Source: CAWGJC01 sp965276665 (lineage in GTDB: Bacteria > Pseudomonadota > Alphaproteobacteria > Acetobacterales > Acetobacteraceae). From it: 64,000 nt of DNA. The stretch is taken from the NCBI GenBank assembly GCA_965276665.1, contig OZ255620.1, forward strand, positions 124,001 through 188,000, written 5' to 3'. Of this stretch, positions 24,956 to 32,144 are shown in pieces. The translations under genes were made by a program, and so were the position numbers. The notes beneath the pieces were generated by a model. It made no database searches. It was not told where the DNA came from and saw only the letters and a list, made by a program, of their open reading frames with translations. Each line of letters starts with the position of its first letter. The stretch's first letter is position 1.

Positions 24956-25839
24956 GCGCCGCTTCCGGCTCGGGCGCGGCCTCCGCCCGCCGGGCCGAAT
25001 TTCTCGGCGCCCGGCTGCCGCCGCTGCTCGTGCAGGCCGAGCGCGTCGCCTCGACCGTCGCCCAAGGCGTGCACGGACGCCGGCGGGTCGGCCAGGGCGA
25101 TAGTTTCTGGCAGTTCCGCCCCTTCCTGACCGGCGACGCGGTCTCCCGCATCGATTGGCGGCAATCCGGCAAATCCGACCGCACCTTCGTCCGCGAGACG
25201 GAGTGGGAGGCGGCGCAGACGGTCTGCCTATGGCGCGACGCGGCGCCTTCGATGCGCTGGCGCTCGCGGATCGGCACGGTCGAGAAGGTCGAGCGCGCCG
25301 GGCTGCTGCTGCTCGCGACCGCCTCGCTCCTGCTGCGCGGCAGCGAGCGGGTGCGGCTGATCGGCGATGCGCGCACCGGCTCGGGCCGCGCCGCGCTCGA
25401 CCGCATCGCCGATGCATTGGGACGCCTGCCGAATGGCAACGGCCTGCCGCCGCCCCTGCCGCTGCCGCGCCATGCGCATGTCGTGCTGTTCGGGGATTTC
25501 CTCGCGCCGCTGCCGGAGATCGAGGCGGCGATCGGCCGCCTCGCCGCGATTCCGGTCACCGGGCATCTGGTGCAGGTCCTTGACCCGGCCGAGGCCCTGC
25601 TGCCCTATTCCGGCCGGATCCGCTTCCGCGGTCTCGGCGGCCCGGCGGAAGCGCTGGTGCCACGCGTCGAAGGCGTGCGGGAAGCCTATGCGGAGGCGCT
25701 GGCCGCGCATCAGGCGGGGCTCGCCGCGATCGCCGGGGCCGCCGGGTTCGGCGTCGCGCTGCACCGCACGGACCAGCCGCCGGAGGCCGCCCTCCTGGCG
25801 CTCTACACAGCGCTCGCCGGCCGGCTCGGGAGGCGATGA
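24952..25839 (+). CDS. DUF58 domain protein
   Basis: A 295-residue soluble protein starting with GTG that overlaps the moxR stop. The DUF58 core is GVHGRRRVGQGDSFWQFRPFLTGDAVSRIDWRQSGKSDRTFVRETE at about residues 40-85, followed by a degenerate vWA-like fold (LWRDAAPSMRW, where the DxSxS metal site is reduced to DAAPSM). DUF58 proteins always travel with MoxR and are thought to bind it. No membrane segment is evident, unlike many relatives. It is followed by 90 bases before the BatA/DUF4159 gene. Confidence 0.9.
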   Translation: MSAASGSGAASARRAEFLGARLPPLLVQAERVASTVAQGVHGRRRVGQGDSFWQFRPFLTGDAVSRIDWRQSGKSDRTFVRETEWEAAQTVCLWRDAAPSMRWRSRIGTVEKVERAGLLLLATASLLLRGSERVRLIGDARTGSGRAALDRIADALGRLPNGNGLPPPLPLPRHAHVVLFGDFLAPLPEIEAAIGRLAAIPVTGHLVQVLDPAEALLPYSGRIRFRGLGGPAEALVPRVEGVREAYAEALAAHQAGLAAIAGAAGFGVALHRTDQPPEAALLALYTALAGRLGRR

Positions 25840-25929
25840 GCCGGCCGCGCTCCATGGGCGAAACCGAGCGCGTTTCGCGAATATGAAACGGTCGCGCTCC
25901 GCGAACGGGAGCGCTAGGCTTCTCGTCGG

Positions 25930-28674
25930 ATGATCTTCGCCGCGCCCTGGCTGCTGCTCGCCCTCGCCATCCTGCCGGTTCTCTGGTGGCTGCTCCGCGT
26001 CACCCCGCCGGCCCCGCGGACCGAAACCTTCCCCGCCATCCGGCTGCTGCTCGGGCTGCGCGCCGCCGAGGAAACCCCCGCCCGCACGCCCTGGTGGCTG
26101 CTGGCGCTTCGCATCCTGGGCGCTGCGCTGGTGATCGTCGGGCTTGCCGGCCCGGTGCTGGAGGCGGGCGGCTTCCTGCCCGGACGCGGCCCGCTTCTGC
26201 TGGTGTTCGACAATGGTTTTGCGGCGAGCGCCGACTGGGCCGCGCGGCTGCGCGCCGCGGGCCAGGTGCTGGATCGGGCGGAGCGCGCGGGGCGGCCGGT
26301 GGCGCTGCTGACCACCGCCGCCGACGAGACCGGCGCCGCGCCCGCGATCACCGCCGCGATTCCGGCCGCCGAGCTGCGCCCGCGCCTCGCCGCCCTGCAC
26401 CCGCTGCCCTGGCCCCCCGACCGTCCGGCCGACACCGCCGCCCTCGCCGCCTGGCACCATCCGGGCGGCGCCGTCGCCTATATCGCCGACGGGATCGACG
26501 CGCCCGGCACCGAGGCCTTCAACCGCGCGCTCGCCGGCACCGGCACGGTGGAGGAGAGCCGGCCGAGCGCGCTCGACATCCGAGTGATGCTCCCGCCGCG
26601 TGCGGAGGCGGACCGGCTGGTCGCGCGCATCGCCGCCGTGCCGCAATCCCTCGCCCGCACCGGCGCGGTGCTGGCGCAGAGCGGCGATGACCGAACCCTG
26701 GCCCGCAGCGAATTCACCCTTCCCGCCGGCGCGTCCGGGGCCGAGGCGCCGATCGTGCTGCCGCCCGAGCTGCGCAACCGGCTCGAGCGGCTGGTGCTGG
26801 AAGGGCCGGCCTCGGCGGCCGGCGTCGCGCTGCTCGACGAGCGCTGGCGCCGCCGCCCGGTCGGGCTGCTCGCGCCCGATGCCGCGGCCGACGCGCCGCT
26901 CACCGGCTCCCTGTTCTATCTGCGCCGCGCCCTCGCCCCCTATGCCGAGCTGCGGGAGGGCAATCTCGCGACGCTGCTCGCGCGCGACATCTCGGTGATC
27001 GTGCTGGCCGACCAGCCGCTGGTGGCCGGCCAGGCGGAGACCCGCGAGCTCGACGAGTGGGTACAGAAGGGCGGATTGCTGGTCCGCTTCGCCGGCCCGC
27101 GCATGGCCGAGGCCGGCGCGGACGCGCAGGCCGCCGACCCGCAAAGCGTCGATAATCAGGGCGAAGGCGGCGGCGACCCGTTGCTGCCGGTGCGCCTGCT
27201 CGCCGGCGACCGCCAGCTCGGCGGCGCGCTCTCCTGGAGCCATCCGGAGGCGCTCGCCGCCTTCCCGGCCGACAGCCCGTTCGCCGGCCTCGCCGTCGCC
27301 GATGACGTGACGGTCAATCGACAGGTGCTCGCCGAGCCGAGCGCCCGGCTCAGCGGCCAGAGCTGGGCGCGGCTCCGTGACGGCACGCCGTTGGTGACCG
27401 AAGCGGCGCATGGCGCCGGGCGCATCGTGCTGTTCCACGTCACCGCCAACGCAGACTGGTCGAACCTGCCGCTCTCCGGCCTGTTCGTGGACATGCTGCG
27501 CCGGCTGGTGCAGCTCTCGGCGGGCGTCGCCACCACCGCCGACGCGACGCCGCTCGCGCCTGCCACGACGCTCGACGGGTTCGGCGCGCTCGGCACGCCG
27601 CCGCCCTCGGCGATCCCGCTCCGTGCCGACCAGTTCGCCGACACCCCGGTCTCCGCCCGCCATCCGCCCGGCTTCTACGGTCCGGAGAACGGGCGGCGCG
27701 CGCTCGATGTCGGCGCGACGCTGCCGGCGCTCCGCGCCGCCCCGCCGGTGCCGGGCGCGCGGCTCGCCTCGCTCGGCGACGTGTCGCGCGAGCGGGCGCT
27801 CGGGCCCTGGCTGCTCGCCGCGGCGCTCGCCCTGCTCGGTTTCGATCTGCTGCTGGCACTCCGGCTGCGCGGCCTGCTCGGCGCGCCGCGCGCCGCCGCC
27901 GCGCTTGCCGTGCCGCTGCTGCTGCTCGCCGTGCCGGCGCGGGCGGCGGATGTGGAGGCGGCGGCGCTGCATACCCGCCTCGCCTATGTCGTCACCGGCA
28001 ATGCCGAGACGGACGGCGTCTCGCAATCCGGGCTGGCGGGCCTATCGGCCTATGTGAACGCCCGCACCGCGGCCCAGCTCGCACCGCCCGATGCGGTGGT
28101 GCCCGGCGAGGACGATCTCTCGGTCTATCCTCTGCTCTACTGGCCGGTCACCGCGGATGCCGCGCCCTCCGATCCGGCGATCGCCGCGCTCAACGATTTC
28201 ATGCGGCATGGCGGAATCATCCTGATCGACACGCAGGGCGGACCCGGCGGCGAAGGGAGCGGCACCGGGGCCGGTACCTTCGCGCCCGGCGCCGGCGCCG
28301 CGCTGGAGCGCGCCGCGCGCGGCCTCGACGTGCCGCCGCTCGCGCCGCTGACCAACGACCACGTGCTCGCCCGCGCCTTCTACCTGCTGAGCGATTTTCC
28401 CGGCCGCTATGCCGGCGACCCGGTCTGGGTGCAGCGCGACCAGGACCGCACGAATGACAGCGTCAGCCCGGTGATCATCGGCGACAATGATTGGGCGGCG
28501 GCCTGGGCGGTGGATGCCTCCGGCGGCAACCCGTACGCGGTGATGCCGGGGGGCGACCGGCAGCGCACCCTGGCCTACCGGTTCGGCGTCAATCTCGTGA
28601 TGTACGCGCTCACCGGCAACTACAAGGGCGACCAGGTGCACGTGCCGGCGATCCTCGAACGGCTGGGGCAGTAG
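25930..28674 (+). CDS. Large membrane protein with BatA N-terminal and DUF4159 C-terminal domains
   Basis: A 914-residue protein. The N-terminus has two helices (WLLLALAILPVLWWLL; WWLLALRILGAALVIVGLAGPVL) typical of the aerotolerance-regulator (BatA) N-terminal domain, then a vWA-like region with LVFDNGFAASADWAARL instead of a true metal site. A large periplasmic or luminal part follows, then a helix pair near 620-670, and finally the DUF4159 domain (HTRLAYVVTGNAETD to GGIILIDTQGG and NDHVLARAFYLLSDFPGRY, about 680-910). The function is unknown; its position after moxR-DUF58 suggests a MoxR client in the inner membrane (inference). Confidence 0.88.
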   Translation: MIFAAPWLLLALAILPVLWWLLRVTPPAPRTETFPAIRLLLGLRAAEETPARTPWWLLALRILGAALVIVGLAGPVLEAGGFLPGRGPLLLVFDNGFAASADWAARLRAAGQVLDRAERAGRPVALLTTAADETGAAPAITAAIPAAELRPRLAALHPLPWPPDRPADTAALAAWHHPGGAVAYIADGIDAPGTEAFNRALAGTGTVEESRPSALDIRVMLPPRAEADRLVARIAAVPQSLARTGAVLAQSGDDRTLARSEFTLPAGASGAEAPIVLPPELRNRLERLVLEGPASAAGVALLDERWRRRPVGLLAPDAAADAPLTGSLFYLRRALAPYAELREGNLATLLARDISVIVLADQPLVAGQAETRELDEWVQKGGLLVRFAGPRMAEAGADAQAADPQSVDNQGEGGGDPLLPVRLLAGDRQLGGALSWSHPEALAAFPADSPFAGLAVADDVTVNRQVLAEPSARLSGQSWARLRDGTPLVTEAAHGAGRIVLFHVTANADWSNLPLSGLFVDMLRRLVQLSAGVATTADATPLAPATTLDGFGALGTPPPSAIPLRADQFADTPVSARHPPGFYGPENGRRALDVGATLPALRAAPPVPGARLASLGDVSRERALGPWLLAAALALLGFDLLLALRLRGLLGAPRAAAALAVPLLLLAVPARAADVEAAALHTRLAYVVTGNAETDGVSQSGLAGLSAYVNARTAAQLAPPDAVVPGEDDLSVYPLLYWPVTADAAPSDPAIAALNDFMRHGGIILIDTQGGPGGEGSGTGAGTFAPGAGAALERAARGLDVPPLAPLTNDHVLARAFYLLSDFPGRYAGDPVWVQRDQDRTNDSVSPVIIGDNDWAAAWAVDASGGNPYAVMPGGDRQRTLAYRFGVNLVMYALTGNYKGDQVHVPAILERLGQ

Positions 28675-28678
28675 CGCC

Positions 28679-30754
28679 ATGCAGCTCGACCAGGCGATCG
28701 CGGCGCTCCGCTTCGAGCCGACCCTGCCGCTCTGGCTGCTCGGTGTCCTGGCGCTGCTCTGCGCGGTCGGGATCGGCCTCGCGCTGTGGCGGCGGGCGCG
28801 CGGGGCGCTGTGGCGGGCGCTCGCCTTTGCCGTGCTGATCGGCTGGCTCGCCGGTCCCCGCCTGGTGCAGGAGACGCGGCAGGGCCTCCCCGATATCGGG
28901 TTGATGGTGGTCGACGACACCAGCTCCATGCACACCGGCAATCGCGTGGCGCTGCGCGACGCCGCCGCCGCCTCGCTCCGGGCGCAGGCGGCGAAACTGC
29001 CGGATTTCGAGCTCCGCACCATCACCGTGCCGCCCGGCGGCCATGACGGCACCCGGCTGTTCGCCGCGATGGACCGCGCGCTCGCCGAGATCCCGCGCGC
29101 CCGTCTCGCCGGGATCGTCGCGCTGAGCGATGGCGAGGTGCACGACATCCCGGCCAACCCGCCGCCCGCGCCGTTCCATCTGCTGCTGCCGGCCCAGGGC
29201 GAGGAGACCGACCGCCGGCTGCGCATCATCGAGGCGCCGGCCTATGGCATCGTCGGGCGCAGCGTGACGCTGCGGGTGGCGGTGGACGATCTCGGCGTCC
29301 CTCATCCGGCGGATGCCGCCCGGCTGACCATCCGGCGCGACGGCCAGCCGGCCGCCACGCTCTCGGTGCCGGTCGGGCGTGAGGTGCCGATCGATATCCC
29401 GATCACCCGCGCCGGGCCGATCATCGTCGAACTGGCCGCCGACGCGCTGCCGGGCGAGATCTCGACGCTCAACAACCGGGCGGTGGTGCAGATCAACGGC
29501 GTGCGCGACCGGCTGCGCGTGCTGCTCGTCTCCGGCGAGCCGAACATGGGCGAGCGCACCTGGCGGCGTCTGCTGAAGGCGGATCCGGCGGTCGATCTGG
29601 TGCATTTCACAATTCTGCGGCCGCCCGACAAGGACGACATGACGCCGCTCAACGAGCTGGCGCTGATCGCCTTTCCGATCCGCGAGTTGTTCCAGGAGAA
29701 GATCAAGCAGTTCGATCTGATCATCCTCGACCGTTTCCAGAATCGCGGGCTGCTGCCGCAGGCCTATATGCGCAACATCGCCGATTACGTGCGCAGTGGG
29801 GGCGCCCTGCTGCTGACCGTGGGGCCCGAGTTCACCGGCAATTCGAGCCTGAGCATGAGCCCGCTTGGCAGCGTGCTGCCGGCCCGTCCCGAGGGCGACG
29901 GCGAGGGCGTGATCGAAGCGCCGTTCCAGCCGCTGGTGACGGCGCTCGGCAGCCGCCACCCGGTGACCGCCGACCTGCCCGGCTGGCACGCCAACGCCGC
30001 GCCCTCCTGGGGGCCGTGGTATCGTCGGATCGGCGTCGCCGATCCGACCGGCGAGCCGCTGATGCAGGGACCGGACGGCGCCCCGCTGCTGCTGCTCGAC
30101 CGCGTCGGCCGAGGGCGGGTCGCGATGCTGCTCTCCGACCAGATCTGGCTGTGGTCGCGCGGCCATAAGGGCGGCGGCCCGCAGGCCGAACTGCTCCGCC
30201 GCATCGCCCATTGGACGATGAAGGAGCCCGAGCTCGAGGAGGAGGCGCTCACCGCGCGCATCGATCAGGGCCGCCTGCTGGTCGCCCGCCGTTCGACAGC
30301 CGATGCGCCGCCGCCCGGTCTGACCGTCACAGACCCGAATGGCGCGCATCGGCCGCTCGCGATGCATGTCGATGCGCCGGGCCGCGCGAGCGCCGAGCTG
30401 CCGGCCGCGACCCCCGGCGTGTGGCAGGTGACGGACGGCACCCGCACCGCCTATGCGGCCGCCGCGACCGACAATCCGCTGGAGATCGCCGATCTGCGCG
30501 CCACGGCGACGCATCTCGCCGGCATCGTCCGCCGCTCGTACGGCAGCACGCATTGGCTCGCCCCCGCCGGTGCGCCGGAGCTCCGCATGGTGGAGCCGGA
30601 TGCCTCGAGCGCCGGCACGTCGTGGATTGGCATGCGGCGCAACCACGACCATCTGGTGACCGGCATCGCCGCCATCCCGCTTCTGCCGCCCTGGCTGGCC
30701 TTGCCGCTGATTCTCGGTCTGGCGCTGGTCGCCTGGCGCCAGGAAGCCCAGTAG
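28679..30754 (+). CDS. Membrane protein with vWA-like and glutamine-amidotransferase-like regions
   Basis: A 691-residue protein starting 4 bases after the DUF4159 gene. There are two N-terminal helices (residues about 17-62), a vWA-like domain with MVVDDTSSM (a T-for-S variant of the DxSxS metal site) near residue 77 and IVALSDGEVHD, an Ig-like region, and a class-I-amidotransferase-like fold around DLIILDRFQNRGLLPQAYMRNIADYVRSGGALLLTVGPEF (about 343-385) without a visible catalytic cysteine. It ends with one C-terminal helix. It probably forms an inner-membrane assembly with the preceding protein under MoxR control (inference). Confidence 0.85.
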   Translation: MQLDQAIAALRFEPTLPLWLLGVLALLCAVGIGLALWRRARGALWRALAFAVLIGWLAGPRLVQETRQGLPDIGLMVVDDTSSMHTGNRVALRDAAAASLRAQAAKLPDFELRTITVPPGGHDGTRLFAAMDRALAEIPRARLAGIVALSDGEVHDIPANPPPAPFHLLLPAQGEETDRRLRIIEAPAYGIVGRSVTLRVAVDDLGVPHPADAARLTIRRDGQPAATLSVPVGREVPIDIPITRAGPIIVELAADALPGEISTLNNRAVVQINGVRDRLRVLLVSGEPNMGERTWRRLLKADPAVDLVHFTILRPPDKDDMTPLNELALIAFPIRELFQEKIKQFDLIILDRFQNRGLLPQAYMRNIADYVRSGGALLLTVGPEFTGNSSLSMSPLGSVLPARPEGDGEGVIEAPFQPLVTALGSRHPVTADLPGWHANAAPSWGPWYRRIGVADPTGEPLMQGPDGAPLLLLDRVGRGRVAMLLSDQIWLWSRGHKGGGPQAELLRRIAHWTMKEPELEEEALTARIDQGRLLVARRSTADAPPPGLTVTDPNGAHRPLAMHVDAPGRASAELPAATPGVWQVTDGTRTAYAAAATDNPLEIADLRATATHLAGIVRRSYGSTHWLAPAGAPELRMVEPDASSAGTSWIGMRRNHDHLVTGIAAIPLLPPWLALPLILGLALVAWRQEAQ

Positions 30755-30856
30755 AGAAGCCCATTAGAAGCAACCCAGCGATTTTTCGGAGAGCGTGTTT
30801 TCCAAAACGTCGAGCCCCCTTTCCGCAGCACCGCGCCCGCGTCCCTCCTGGCGCTG

Positions 30857-31312
30857 GTGGGGTTCGTCGGCCTCTGCCTGCTGGTGGGGGCGGCGGACGC
30901 GACGGTGATGTCGAGCGGCGTGATGGGGTGGTATCTCTCCCGCGCGCACCCGATCGGCACGCCGCCTTCCTGGGTGTTCGCCCCGGTCTGGACGACGCTC
31001 TACGTGCTGATCGGCGTTGCCGGATGGCTGGTCTGGCGTCGCATCGGCGCCGCCTCCATGCTGCGCCGGCCGCTCCGCCTCTGGGGCTGGCAGTTGCTGC
31101 TCGATGCTCTCTGGGCGCCGGCTTTCTTCGGGCTGCAGAACCCGCTGGCCGGGCTCGTGGTGATCCTGCTGCTCGTCGCCTTCGTGTGGCGCACGCTGGT
31201 CGTGTTCCTGCGCATCGATCGGCTGGCCGGGGGATTGTTCGCCCCCTATGCCCTTTGGGTCACATATGCGGCCTATCTCAATCTCGGCTTCTGGTGGGTG
31301 AATCGCGGTTGA
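30857..31312 (+). CDS. TspO/MBR family tryptophan-rich sensory protein
   Basis: About 151 residues, five predicted helices, rich in tryptophan, with the TspO motifs PPSWVFAPVWTTLYVLIGVAGWLVW, LWGWQLLLDALWAPAFFGLQ and a PYALWVTYAAYLNLGFWW ending. TspO proteins bind porphyrins and modulate pigment or stress responses. The start is uncertain: the frame is open upstream to about 30770 with FRSTAPASLLAL, which looks like part of helix 1, but no ATG, GTG or TTG was found there; the GTG at 30857 is the first usable codon and truncates helix 1 slightly. It is about 100 bases after the vWA/GATase gene. Confidence 0.82.
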   Translation: MGFVGLCLLVGAADATVMSSGVMGWYLSRAHPIGTPPSWVFAPVWTTLYVLIGVAGWLVWRRIGAASMLRRPLRLWGWQLLLDALWAPAFFGLQNPLAGLVVILLLVAFVWRTLVVFLRIDRLAGGLFAPYALWVTYAAYLNLGFWWVNRG

Positions 31313-31326
31313 GCTAGGATTGGTCC

Positions 31327-31935
31327 ATGAAACCGATCCGTGTCGTCATCCCCGGCCTGGTCGTGCTCGCCGCCCTGGCCGTCGCCCGCCCTGCCACCGC
31401 GCAGCTCGCCAATCAGGTGACCAAGCCGGTGGCCGAACCTGCCAACCAACTGCCGCCGCCCGAGAAGCTGCCGCCCGGGATTCCGGGGTCGGCGACCAAT
31501 CCGGCGAGCGTCGCCCCGATCGGACGGGTGCCGAGCGACATGTCGCCCAACCAGGCGCTGTTCGATGCGGTGAACCGTGGTGACATCACCAGCGCGCGGG
31601 ATGCGCTGAACCGGGGCGCCGACGTCGATGCGCGCAATGTGCTCGGCATGACGCCGCTCGATGCTGCGATCGACCTTGGCCGCAACGACATCTCCTTCCT
31701 GCTGCTCTCGATGCGCGGCACCGGCTCGAACGGCGACAGTCCGCCGCAATCGCGGAACGCCCCTGCCGTCGCGGCAGCGCCCGTCCACCCCGGACGGGCC
31801 GGACGGGCAACCGCCAGGATCGAGCGCGTCGCCGTGACCGCCGCCGCGCCGACCACCGCGCCGCTGTTCGCCAATGATGGCGGGGCACCAGTGCCGCAGG
31901 TTGGTTTCCTAGGGTTCGGCGGCCGCAGCCACTAA
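31327..31935 (+). CDS. Secreted ankyrin-repeat protein
   Basis: A 202-residue protein with a signal peptide (IRVVIPGLVVLAALAVARPATA, cleaved near residue 25), a Pro-rich spacer, and about two ankyrin repeats (NQALFDAVNRGDITSARDALNRGADVDARNVLGMTPLDAAIDLGRNDISFLLL, about 75-128). The C-terminal 70 residues are low-complexity Ala/Pro/Arg. It is probably a periplasmic protein-protein interaction module of unknown partner. The TATA-like upstream context is not clear; the ATG is 14 bases after the tspO stop, so the genes are likely co-transcribed. Confidence 0.8.
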   Translation: MKPIRVVIPGLVVLAALAVARPATAQLANQVTKPVAEPANQLPPPEKLPPGIPGSATNPASVAPIGRVPSDMSPNQALFDAVNRGDITSARDALNRGADVDARNVLGMTPLDAAIDLGRNDISFLLLSMRGTGSNGDSPPQSRNAPAVAAAPVHPGRAGRATARIERVAVTAAAPTTAPLFANDGGAPVPQVGFLGFGGRSH

Positions 31936-31946
31936 CCGGGTTCTAA

Positions 31947-32087
31947 GAGCCTGTTTGGAAACGTGGTCTGACAGTCATCTGGTGTGATTTTCCGAGTACC
32001 GGCGCGGAGCGGCCTTGCGGGCCGTGAACACCGGAGCACAGCAAAAGCGCGTCAGATGGCCGCCAGAGCGCGTTTGCAAACAGGCTC
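31947..32087. repeat. MITE-like element with GAGCCTGTTTG terminal inverted repeats
   Basis: A 141-bp element whose ends are GAGCCTGTTTG (31947-31957) and CAAACAGGCTC (32077-32087), with further near-complementary bases (GAAACG / CGTTTG) inside. It carries no open frame of note. It interrupts what looks like an R1-family repeat: GGGTTCTAAG is on its left and AGGGCGACTGCTCTTGGCGGG on its right, matching the continuous order at 12885-12911. The 209-bp space between the ankyrin gene and comEC is entirely these repeats. Confidence 0.65.
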
Positions 32088-32141
32088 TCAGGGCGACTGC
32101 TCTTGGCGGGATCCAGGGGCAGAGCCCCTGGCCTTGCCTTC
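32088..32141. repeat. R1-family repeat, copy d
   Basis: It contains CAGGGGCAGAGCCCCTGG (a perfect hairpin) preceded by GCTCTTGGCGGGATC and followed by CCTTGCCTT, the same blocks as at 6121-6209. It ends just before the comEC stop codon, where it could act as a terminator for the minus-strand gene. Its left part seems separated by the MITE-like element next to it. Confidence 0.55.
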
Positions 32142-32144
32142 TCG

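Noticed and set aside
25228..28026. Long antisense frame over the DUF58 and DUF4159 genes
   Set aside because: Low-complexity Arg/Gln/Gly-rich translation opposite conserved genes; no start context.
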